The position numbers and the translations under genes are program-made. Shown in pieces: positions 45,379 through 53,252 of a stretch of DNA of 64,000 bases (position 1 is its first letter; every line of letters begins with the position of its first letter). Below the pieces are notes generated by a model, which was given only the letters and a program-made list of their open reading frames with translations, did no database searches and was not told where the DNA came from. Where the stretch lies: NCBI GenBank assembly GCA_020831485.1, contig JAFIGG010000001.1, positions 1 to 64,000 of the forward strand, written 5' to 3'. This stretch comes from Opitutales bacterium (GTDB lineage: Bacteria > Verrucomicrobiota > Verrucomicrobiia > Opitutales > Oceanipulchritudinaceae).

Positions 45379-46717
45379 TGAGTCGGTTGTAGGATACTGT
45401 TGCACGGATGGGTGTCTGCACATGCCGCTCGACGACAGGCTTACGCGAACCACCGTCTTCCTCGCCCCAGATCACCTTGACTTCAGATCCATCCGCAACG
45501 TCTTCGTCCAGCATTGCCAGCGAGAACCAGCCTCCAACATTGGAGGTGTAAACGGTGTAAGTGGACAGGCCCACCATACGGTCACCAAGCATTACCCGGT
45601 CAAACGGAAGGATGGAGTAATAGGCATTGGGTACCTCCATGTATTTGAAACGGTCACCGTGCCCCAGCTGACTTGCAAACACCTTGAGTACATCCTCGTT
45701 GCTCCAGCGCAGCCACAGTTTGCGGCGATGCGGCTGGTCTGCCATCTTTTCGAGGGCTTCGCGGCCAATGAAGTCGTGGTCAAACTTAATGTGCTTGCCG
45801 TAACCGAGGTCCCAGGGAGTCTGGTAATAGTCCTCGATTTTGTCCGAATAATAGCTTCCGCCCAGGGATGCCTTGGCTTCAAAACCATCGCCCCGCAGCC
45901 ACTCACGGTAGGGCTTCATCTTTTCACCGGAGTAGATAGCCGGCATTGGTGAAGGGATCCATCCGCTTTCGGGCGAGACGGTTGAATAGGCGCGGCTACC
46001 GCCCTGAACCAGACCGAACTTCGGACCGGCCTTGAGAATGGCTTCCAGGACCACTTCGCGGTCTTCGACCGGGCCGTGCAGTTCGAGACCACCCATGCGG
46101 GACATGTTGTGATTCAGCGCGCGGACCTTTTTGCCCGCGATCTTCAGATCGCCAAGATTGAAAAACTTGATTTCAGGAAACTCACCCTCGTGCACGCTCT
46201 TTATCAGCTCCAGTGCGTTGGGACCCTGAATCTGGAAGCGGTAGATCAGGCGTGATCCGTCATTGCTGACCGTGCGCTCATCGCGGGTAACTTTGACATC
46301 GTAGCCGCCGGTCTCGGCATGAAAATGCACCCAGTTCGGAACCGAAGGACGCCCAACCACACTGACCTTGGTATCGGTGTGACCGAAGAGAATGGCGTCG
46401 CCGATTACATAACCGTCGTAATTGCAGGCAACGATCTGCTTGGCCTTATTGGCTCCGAAGTTCTTCAGGCTGTTGACTCCGACATCAGACAGCAAACGCA
46501 TCACGTCCGGCCCTTCGAAGTAGACGTCGGTCATGTGGAAGGACTGGTCGAAGATCACCACACTCTTCTGCCAGGCTTCCTGCTCTTCCCGCCAGTTGGT
46601 GTACTGCCCCGGGAAGGGGAATTCATAGCCGCCGGTCGGCGAATGGCGCAGCATTTCTACTGGGCTGGCGTGGTCTTGCAATTTAGCTTCGAGATTCTTG
46701 TATTTTACGGAATTCAT
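45368..46717 (-). CDS. LigM/DesA-type tetrahydrofolate-dependent O-demethylase family protein
   Basis: 449 residues of the GcvT/aminomethyltransferase fold. It shares with the vanillate/3-O-methylgallate demethylase LigM the order TNWREEQEAWQ..VVIFDQSFHM, LLSDVGVNS, NKAKQ, VVGRPSVPNWVHFHAETGGYDV, RFQIQGPNALELI, LKFFN-like IKFFNLG, HNMSRMGGLE, GSRAYST, ESGWIPSP-P-AIY and KFDHDFIGREALE. It should move a methyl group from a methoxy-aromatic or related methoxyl donor to THF. The next genes, purU and metF-like, are what such a methyl transfer needs. No ring-cleavage genes are in the window, so the aromatic substrate is inference. Confidence 0.88.
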   Translation of the reverse strand: MNSVKYKNLEAKLQDHASPVEMLRHSPTGGYEFPFPGQYTNWREEQEAWQKSVVIFDQSFHMTDVYFEGPDVMRLLSDVGVNSLKNFGANKAKQIVACNYDGYVIGDAILFGHTDTKVSVVGRPSVPNWVHFHAETGGYDVKVTRDERTVSNDGSRLIYRFQIQGPNALELIKSVHEGEFPEIKFFNLGDLKIAGKKVRALNHNMSRMGGLELHGPVEDREVVLEAILKAGPKFGLVQGGSRAYSTVSPESGWIPSPMPAIYSGEKMKPYREWLRGDGFEAKASLGGSYYSDKIEDYYQTPWDLGYGKHIKFDHDFIGREALEKMADQPHRRKLWLRWSNEDVLKVFASQLGHGDRFKYMEVPNAYYSILPFDRVMLGDRMVGLSTYTVYTSNVGGWFSLAMLDEDVADGSEVKVIWGEEDGGSRKPVVERHVQTPIRATVSYNRLNED

Positions 46718-46845
46718 GAGTTTGTCCTCCAGAGGGGTTTTAATGATCGATCAATAACTGAGTGAGAAACAGTCGGCCTTCAGTATCGCAGATATTCTGG
46801 ATTTGTCTTGGATAATCCGGCCTCTCTTGATTGTATTATCTGGCA

Positions 46846-47715
46846 ATGGAGATACATCCGGACAGTTTCGGGCGGCGCAAGGAGCCTGCCAGTGTGCAAC
46901 TTCCGAAGGGACAGGTGCGGGTGATCGAGAGCCACCATGCGGCAGACTTTGAGATGGATTTCGGACAATGGCCCTTTCACAAGATCTGCTGGGTAGCAGT
47001 GGGCCGGGGTCGGCTGGAAAGCCCCGACGGAGCGGTTAACCTCGAGCAAGACCATTTCCTCCTGCTACCGGCCAACTGGGTGCACCGCTTCGCCGACGAT
47101 CCAAAGCAACCACTGACACTGGTCATCCTCTGCGTATCCGAAGCCTTTTTCGCCAGCACCGAAAACCGTCAGTTGGATGCTCTGTGGGAGGCTGCCCGTG
47201 CCAAAGCCCCTGTTTCCCATGCCAGCCAGGCCCGCACTTCCTTTCACCGCAGCAGCCTGATCGAAAACTTCCGCCTGGCCCTGCGTGAGCAAGGCAACCA
47301 GCGCATGGGCTGGGAAACCGCGCTGCGGTTGGTGGCAGCGCGGATCCTCATCAGTTTCAGCCGCGACTACATCGTGCCATCGCAGCAGCCCGCCCAGTCT
47401 TCCCGTCACGCCGTCGAGGGCGCGATCGAATACATCGATACCCATGTCTACGAAGCCCTTCAGATAGACGACCTAGCCACCCGCTGCGACCTTTCTCCCC
47501 GTCGCTTCACCGACCTCTTCAAGCAAGAAACCGGCAAAACCTTCAGCGATTACCTCAACCAGAAACGCATCGAATACGCCTGCCAGCGCCTGAAAGAAGC
47601 CAGACACATCCAATACGCCTGCCACGAGTCCGGCTTTAACGACCTCGCCTACTTCTACCGGGTATTCAAAAAAGTCATGCACATGACCCCAGGAGAATAC
47701 CTGAAACAAAGGTAG
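46846..47715 (+). CDS. AraC-family transcriptional regulator, divergent from the demethylase operon
   Basis: 289 residues from ATG 46846; a TTG five codons upstream is an alternative. An N-terminal cupin sensing domain (GRLESPDGAVNLEQDHFLLLPANWVHRF, about 10-110) precedes two C-terminal helix-turn-helix units (YEALQIDDLATRCDLSPRRFTDLFKQETG; then IQYACHESGFNDLAYFYRVFKKV). It is transcribed away from the O-demethylase gene, whose start is 128 bases away, so it is the obvious candidate regulator of that operon. Effector unknown, plausibly the aromatic substrate or methyl-THF supply. Confidence 0.9.
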   Translation: MEIHPDSFGRRKEPASVQLPKGQVRVIESHHAADFEMDFGQWPFHKICWVAVGRGRLESPDGAVNLEQDHFLLLPANWVHRFADDPKQPLTLVILCVSEAFFASTENRQLDALWEAARAKAPVSHASQARTSFHRSSLIENFRLALREQGNQRMGWETALRLVAARILISFSRDYIVPSQQPAQSSRHAVEGAIEYIDTHVYEALQIDDLATRCDLSPRRFTDLFKQETGKTFSDYLNQKRIEYACQRLKEARHIQYACHESGFNDLAYFYRVFKKVMHMTPGEYLKQR

Positions 47716-47793
47716 CCTCTGCATTGGCGGTTCAACAAATCATCGCAACACTCTTGAGTTCAGCTGCCCTCCGGCTGTATTCTACAACATTCT

Positions 47794-50700
47794 ATGAAAA
47801 AATTCCTCAAATGGGCTTCGCTGGGTTTGGTTCTGCTTGTCATCGCGGCCGTTGTCTTGCCCATCGCTTTCTTTTATGCGCCTGCAGGATTGCAGACCGG
47901 TATCGTGCGAACGGTTGCGGGAACCAGTCTGGATGGGGAATTCAAGCTCGAATCGATCCGCATCCGCCCTGGGGGCGTTCAGCTGCAGGGTCTGAGGCTG
48001 GACCTTGATGGACAAGTATTGGCTCTGGAATCAGCAACCCTCGACGCAGGTTTGCCCGGGCTGCTGTCGGCTGTATTGCGCAACCGTACGCTCCAAATTG
48101 AAAGTCTGCAGGCTAAGGATTTGTATATTCAGTTGCAGTTGGAGGACACGGAGCCGGTAGAAACGGAACCTTTTTCACTGCCGCAAATCGGTGTTCCGGA
48201 GCTGCCCTACTCTATTTGGATTGGCAAAATCGAAGTGGACGGTCGCTTCGAACTGAAAGAGGGGCCTAAAGCCCGTTTTGAATTCGAACTGGCCGATTTC
48301 CAAACCGACGGTCGGGCGACGGGACGTCTGGACCTGGTAGCCAGCTTGGATGCGGACCGAGTTGAACTAAAAAGCGCCATCGATATTGAGTTTGCCCGGC
48401 GCAATTTTGAAAGCTTCAGCTGGAGTCCAAACCTCGTCTGGCTCGGCGGCGACGGCAGTCGCAGTGAAATCAGCGGGGTCAGCCTGAGGGCCGAACAATC
48501 CGCCGAAAGCCTGATGGCCGGTGTCTGGTTCGGCTCCGGAGACCAGTCGGCCAACATTCAAATGCAGTTACCCGAAGACCATCCCCTGATGGATGAGCTG
48601 GATTTGGAGTTGGACTACGAATTGGAAGGACAGGTCGTCCTGAACGCTGGATACGAAGGCATCGAAATCCCGGCTTTTCTCATCGAGGCGATTAGCCCCG
48701 ATGGCCACCGCTTCAGCCTAGAATCGCTTCAGCGCTTTGTTTGGAAGCTGGATGGAAATGGTGTGCCGGTTTTCAACTGGCCACAGGGCGACTGGATCAC
48801 TTTTACCCTGGATGCGTTCCGCGTCCCACATCCGGAATGGGATGCAAGAGTGGATGGACGAGTGGTGATTTCACTGGAGGACGATTTGATTCGTCTATCA
48901 ACCGATCAACCCATTGAGGTCCGTCCCCATTTCAGCCTTCCATTGGTTCAACTGCATCGCCTGCAGTTGGAATTCGATGCGACTGCGGGTCGGGATGGGA
49001 TGCCTAAGGAGCTGCGGCTCTACATGGACAGCGAAATCGACAGCATGGGAGGCGATCCCGACCCATTCACGATTCGCATGAACGCGAACCTGAACCCTCA
49101 GGCGGATCAATCGCTGCGCTGGGACTTTGCCCTCTACGAACGCAGCGCCTTTGAAGAGCCCTCGCTGCACGTCCAGGCGGAGGGCCGTATGTCGCCCGAG
49201 CAGGATCTGGAGACACAGCTTGAATACAGGATTGTGCCCGAACGCTGGTTGCGTCGACTTGAGCTCGACGCCCAACCGATCCAGGAGCTTTCCGGGCATC
49301 TGGACATCACCGCCGAGATGAACGACGGCATTCGCACGCGTTTTCATTTGGATTCCCGTGCCCTGCCCGATCCTGTTGTCTGGCCGGAGGCTCTGCACCT
49401 TACAGTTCATGGCAGCAGCCGAATCCAGGATGAGCTGGTCAGCGTCGAGGCCCTGCAAACGCAACTGCACAGCGGCGACAGTGAACTGCTGGCAAACATC
49501 GAGGTCGACGGCATCGAACTGGACCTCGCCACTGTTGGAGAGAATATACCCAGTATCAGCGGTCGAGGCCAGCTGACCCACGCTCTTTTCAAACTATTGG
49601 AACCCCAGCTGCCCGGTTTGGCGAAAAACTATCGCCGCCTGGAAATACAGTTCAATGCTGCCATGGACAGCGGCGAACTCGGATTGCATTTAATGCCCTT
49701 TGACGAAGCTTCGGCCGCCGTCGATCTGCGAGCCAAGCTGGAATACCAGTATTTCGAAGATGCCGGGGAACCCGGCTCGGAGAAGCTGCGCGCCAAAGCC
49801 CAGATCCAGATCCAGATGAATGAAGATCCCATTGAGGCGACCCTGAGCTACAAGCTTGGCGAGCGGCGGGACCGCATTGAAAACTTCGTCAGCTGGATTG
49901 AACTGGATTCCCTGATTGCTCTGCAGGAGTCTGTGCTGCCCGCCGATGCGCAACCGACATCAGCTCCGACTGAACCGGACGTCGGTGACGAACCTATTGA
50001 AATGCTTGCAGGTGCATTCTGGCAGGCCTGGATACTCACCGAAGCCGAAGAGTTGGAAATCCTTACACGCCTGGAAGGTGTTCGCTCCAGTGGTCAGGTC
50101 ATTGTCGATAATTTCGAGAGCCAGATTGTCATTACGCCTGACCGCTTCGTGCTTGAGCCGACGCAATTTCGTCTGGTCGAAGCCCCAACCCACCTCGAGG
50201 GGTCGATTCGCTATGAAGCCGAACAATCGGATGTCTATCGGGCCCATTTTGAATTTTCAAGCGAGGGCCTGGACACCGCAAAACTTGCCCGCGCCGCCCA
50301 GGCCCGCTCCGACCGCTATCTGGAAACCAAGCTCAATCTGAACGGCAGTTTCGTTTCCGAGGCCGAATCTTTGGCCGATCTTTTCTGGCAAGGAGAAGCG
50401 TCCTTCGCCCTCGACTCCGGTTCCGGCATTATCCGCCTGATAAACCCCGATCAACCCAGTCCCGCACAGGACATCGCCGGAGCCGTAGGCCGCCTGGTTC
50501 TGGGCCGTATATCCCCACAGTTGGCTGTCATTCCTGACATCTACGACCAGCTCAACAACCTGAACTTTGATTCCCTCACCCTCCGCGCCAGCAGCAGCCC
50601 CGGCGGCAATATTTCATTCGACCGGATCGAACTCAATTCACCTCAGCTGCGCATGGCAGGCGGCGGACAAATCCGTCTCGATCCGGACAAAGGATTCCAG

Positions 50701-50898
50701 ATTATGCAACAGCCGCTAAACCTCAACTTCCAGCTCGGTGCAAAAGGACGCCTCGGCGATCTTTTTAATACAATCGGAATTCTCCGGGGCACCGCCGATG
50801 GCGACGGCTTCCGAGCCCTTAACCGTGACATTCAAGTTGGCGGCACCCTCGCCCAACCCGACATGAGCGACCTCTGGAACATGGTTCTGCGGCGTTAG
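47794..50898 (+). CDS. AsmA/TamB-like intermembrane protein
   Basis: 1034 residues. An N-terminal transmembrane anchor (FLKWASLGLVLLVIAAVVLPIAFFYA) is followed by TSLDGEFKLESIRIRPGGVQLQGLRLDLDG and a long run of alternating beta-strand segments, the pattern of AsmA-like/repeating beta-groove proteins. The final 150 residues (RASSSPGGNISFDRIELNSPQLRMAGGGQIRLDP, then GTLAQPDMSDLWNMVLRR) match the AsmA/DUF3971 C-terminus. Such proteins span the periplasm and are linked to lipid transport to the outer membrane. It is convergent with the SET gene (4-base overlap). Confidence 0.75.
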   Translation: MKKFLKWASLGLVLLVIAAVVLPIAFFYAPAGLQTGIVRTVAGTSLDGEFKLESIRIRPGGVQLQGLRLDLDGQVLALESATLDAGLPGLLSAVLRNRTLQIESLQAKDLYIQLQLEDTEPVETEPFSLPQIGVPELPYSIWIGKIEVDGRFELKEGPKARFEFELADFQTDGRATGRLDLVASLDADRVELKSAIDIEFARRNFESFSWSPNLVWLGGDGSRSEISGVSLRAEQSAESLMAGVWFGSGDQSANIQMQLPEDHPLMDELDLELDYELEGQVVLNAGYEGIEIPAFLIEAISPDGHRFSLESLQRFVWKLDGNGVPVFNWPQGDWITFTLDAFRVPHPEWDARVDGRVVISLEDDLIRLSTDQPIEVRPHFSLPLVQLHRLQLEFDATAGRDGMPKELRLYMDSEIDSMGGDPDPFTIRMNANLNPQADQSLRWDFALYERSAFEEPSLHVQAEGRMSPEQDLETQLEYRIVPERWLRRLELDAQPIQELSGHLDITAEMNDGIRTRFHLDSRALPDPVVWPEALHLTVHGSSRIQDELVSVEALQTQLHSGDSELLANIEVDGIELDLATVGENIPSISGRGQLTHALFKLLEPQLPGLAKNYRRLEIQFNAAMDSGELGLHLMPFDEASAAVDLRAKLEYQYFEDAGEPGSEKLRAKAQIQIQMNEDPIEATLSYKLGERRDRIENFVSWIELDSLIALQESVLPADAQPTSAPTEPDVGDEPIEMLAGAFWQAWILTEAEELEILTRLEGVRSSGQVIVDNFESQIVITPDRFVLEPTQFRLVEAPTHLEGSIRYEAEQSDVYRAHFEFSSEGLDTAKLARAAQARSDRYLETKLNLNGSFVSEAESLADLFWQGEASFALDSGSGIIRLINPDQPSPAQDIAGAVGRLVLGRISPQLAVIPDIYDQLNNLNFDSLTLRASSSPGGNISFDRIELNSPQLRMAGGGQIRLDPDKGFQIMQQPLNLNFQLGAKGRLGDLFNTIGILRGTADGDGFRALNRDIQVGGTLAQPDMSDLWNMVLRR

Positions 50899-51263
50899 AA
50901 GAAACACTCACCGTAATCAAAAAAGACTTCATCCCCCGGATGAATCTCGCGAATCGCCTCGAAGCGCGCAGTCTTCCAACGCGTTGAGGTAACCAGAAAG
51001 GCATTGGCCTGCTCGGAGTGATTGATGTAGCGGGTGTAATTCGCCTTTGGCCCTTCCCCAACGAGGATGTGATTGCGGGTTACGTAGAGCAGGTACTCCG
51101 ACTTCGCAAACCTTCCCGCATTAAGATCCCCGGCGCTGACCACCTCGCCTGTGTAATAGCCGATAGTGTCGCCCACCGCAATGCGCTGCAGGGCGAACAA
51201 GCCCTTGCCCGCGCCGGGAATAGTGGATGGGCCGACCCGGAAAGCCTCAGCACTCCATTGCAT
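50895..51263 (-). CDS. SET-domain protein
   Basis: 122 residues. SET-type lysine methyltransferase motifs in order: GAGKGLFALQRIAVGDTIGYYTGEV, a middle Tyr region (YLLYVTRNH), ANYTRYINHSEQANAF with the NHS motif for S-adenosylmethionine, and GDEVFFDYGE. It is a minimal SET domain without pre-SET. Bacterial examples are few, and the target lysine protein is unknown. The gene starts six bases after the kinase-RDD stop, on the same strand, suggesting one mRNA, and its 3' end overlaps the AsmA-like stop by four bases. Confidence 0.88.
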   Translation of the reverse strand: MQWSAEAFRVGPSTIPGAGKGLFALQRIAVGDTIGYYTGEVVSAGDLNAGRFAKSEYLLYVTRNHILVGEGPKANYTRYINHSEQANAFLVTSTRWKTARFEAIREIHPGDEVFFDYGECFF

Positions 51264-51269
51264 TGCAAG

Positions 51270-53114
51270 TCACCGTCGGCGCACCTGACAACCGGAAATG
51301 GTGTCGTGCAATCCTTCGCGTTGCGGATGGTAAAGAATCCGCAAGTAACCCCAGAGGAGCAATATCGCAGAAATAAACTTGCTGAAGTAACGCCCCAGCG
51401 CCCGCAGGAAGGAGATGCGTTCACCGTCCCGGTCCGTAACTTTCAATCCAAGCAGGCGCTTACCGAGGGTCGCCTGCATCGCGGATGATTCCAGCACAGT
51501 GAAATAGAGGATCGCCAAGAGCCCCATACCCAGAATCAGCGGAAAGAGTGCTGGATGAGGTGCTGATTCATCCATGAAGCCAGGCACCATAAGGATAAGC
51601 CCAAAGGCCAACACATTTAACCCCACATTGATTATCACCACATCCGTCACAGCAGCGAACAACCTCCGCCAGGGACCGCCAAATACGGCATCCCGACTCT
51701 GGGCATTTTCATCCATCATCGGAAGATCGCTACGGGCATAGGGCGGCGAAGGGGGAGCTGACGACGCTACTGCAAACTCGGCTGGAACCTCATAGTCTCT
51801 CAAGGCCACGAACAATTCACCTGGATGTTGAAATGCCGATATCTTGATAAAAGGGATGCGCAGCAAGGTATAGAGGTTTGCAACGATATTTAACAACGCG
51901 ACGGCCAACAAACCCCACAGGAACAAGCCCTCATCTAAAATGACGGCTACCAGGGCTATCGCAGCAATCCAGAGAAGGATCTTACCGCAGACCCAGACGG
52001 CTCCCCAAAAGCGCGCTCCAAGCAAAGCTTTTCGCACCCTCCGGATAGCCTCATTAGCCTGAGTCGCTCCGTGACCGGCATACATGAGGCTGTCGCAGGC
52101 AACAGCGACATTCCCCTGTTCTTTCAGCGCATAGAATGCTGCCGCCAATACCTCTTTATCTGATGAGGCTTCCGGCTGCGCAGCAGGTTTCGGCTGGGAC
52201 GCGGCTGCCTGACTCATTAAAATTGGATTGGCGACTCCAGGCAGCGTATGATAGGCAAAATCGGCCCCCTCCATTCGGTCCTCAGGATCCGCCTCCAGCA
52301 TCATATTCAACCACCCATCCCAATCCGGATGCAGATCGGGCCGAATCTGAGTCGCATCCTTGTAGCGACCCACCGGACGTTTTCCAGTCAGCCACTCATA
52401 GGCCATGACCCCCACTGCATATAGATCACTGCGGCCATCGGCCTCCTGCCCTTCCATCACTTCCGGGGCCATGTATTTTAAAGTGCCCACATAACTGGAA
52501 CCCGTGCCCGTTGCCTGACTGCCGCCGGCCTGACGTTGGCTCAAAGCGATCGTCTCCTGGACCAAAGTTTTCATGTAGTCATCACCCACAACCCGAGCCA
52601 CACCAAAATCCGCAATTTTAACTGTCGGCACTACCTGCCCCTGCGACATGCGCGCCTGTAGCAAGTTGGAAGGTTTCAGGTCCCGGTGAAAAATGCCTTT
52701 GTTGTGGGCATAGCTCAAGCCCTTCAAAATCTGAGCCAGAATATGGCTGACCACCTCCGGATCCGACGAAGCCCGAAACGGCTCCAGCTGCTCCATCACG
52801 AGAAAAAAGTGTCCTGAGGCATGGCCCGCATTGTGCACCGTGACAATATTGGGATGGTCCAGCGAAGCCAGTGTCCGCGCCTCTTGCTGAAAGCGCGCGG
52901 CAAACTGAGCATCCCCGCTCAACGAATCGGGCAAGACCTTGACCGCATACCTGCGCCCCAGGTGCACCTGCTCCGCCTCGTAGACTTCCCCCATCGCCCC
53001 GCTACCCAGAGACTTGCCAATCCGGTAATCCCCCAATACCGAGCCTTCAGCCAAAGTCTGCGGTGAATCCTCTCCCCCATCCCCCAAAATGGTTTTTTCA
53101 TCATTGAGTGCCAT
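51270..53114 (-). CDS. Serine/threonine protein kinase with membrane and RDD domains
   Basis: 614 residues from ATG 53114. Hanks-type kinase domain (about 30-290): LGSGAMGEVYEAE, invariant K59 (YAVKVL), HRDLKPSN with D145, ADFGVARV and YMAPEVMEGQ. After a linker come four hydrophobic stretches (about 370-420 and 480-560) in two blocks; the last block, with RRLFAAVTDVVIINVGLN, LGKRLLGLKVTDRDG and REGLHDTISGCQVRRR, is an RDD domain. The kinase is thus cytoplasmic and membrane-anchored; the RDD may transport or sense. It forms an operon with the downstream SET gene. Confidence 0.93.
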   Translation of the reverse strand: MALNDEKTILGDGGEDSPQTLAEGSVLGDYRIGKSLGSGAMGEVYEAEQVHLGRRYAVKVLPDSLSGDAQFAARFQQEARTLASLDHPNIVTVHNAGHASGHFFLVMEQLEPFRASSDPEVVSHILAQILKGLSYAHNKGIFHRDLKPSNLLQARMSQGQVVPTVKIADFGVARVVGDDYMKTLVQETIALSQRQAGGSQATGTGSSYVGTLKYMAPEVMEGQEADGRSDLYAVGVMAYEWLTGKRPVGRYKDATQIRPDLHPDWDGWLNMMLEADPEDRMEGADFAYHTLPGVANPILMSQAAASQPKPAAQPEASSDKEVLAAAFYALKEQGNVAVACDSLMYAGHGATQANEAIRRVRKALLGARFWGAVWVCGKILLWIAAIALVAVILDEGLFLWGLLAVALLNIVANLYTLLRIPFIKISAFQHPGELFVALRDYEVPAEFAVASSAPPSPPYARSDLPMMDENAQSRDAVFGGPWRRLFAAVTDVVIINVGLNVLAFGLILMVPGFMDESAPHPALFPLILGMGLLAILYFTVLESSAMQATLGKRLLGLKVTDRDGERISFLRALGRYFSKFISAILLLWGYLRILYHPQREGLHDTISGCQVRRR

Positions 53115-53192
53115 TACAGCCAATTAAGCAGACTTCTCCACCAGCGAAAAGCGAAAATTATCAGTGCTATAAGCAATCACCTATCCACACTC

Positions 53193-53242
53193 AGGTGGCC
53201 GAGGCGGCCACCTCCCCGGGGGTGGGTGCGCCCCCGCGCCCA
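53193..53242 (+). promoter_or_regulatory. Two GC-rich hairpins before the TonB receptor gene
   Basis: AGGTGGCC-GAGGC-GGCCACCT (53193-53213) and TGGGTGCG-CCCC-CGCGCCCA (53223-53242) are separated by CCCCGGG. They fall just before the start at 53253 and could mask or control translation. No T run follows, so not a terminator. No known riboswitch consensus could be matched; a B12-box search would be needed. Confidence 0.5.
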
Positions 53243-53252
53243 CAAAAACCTC

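Noticed and set aside
53193-53252. Cobalamin riboswitch before the TonB receptor
   Set aside because: I could not find the B12-box consensus; only two GC hairpins are certain.
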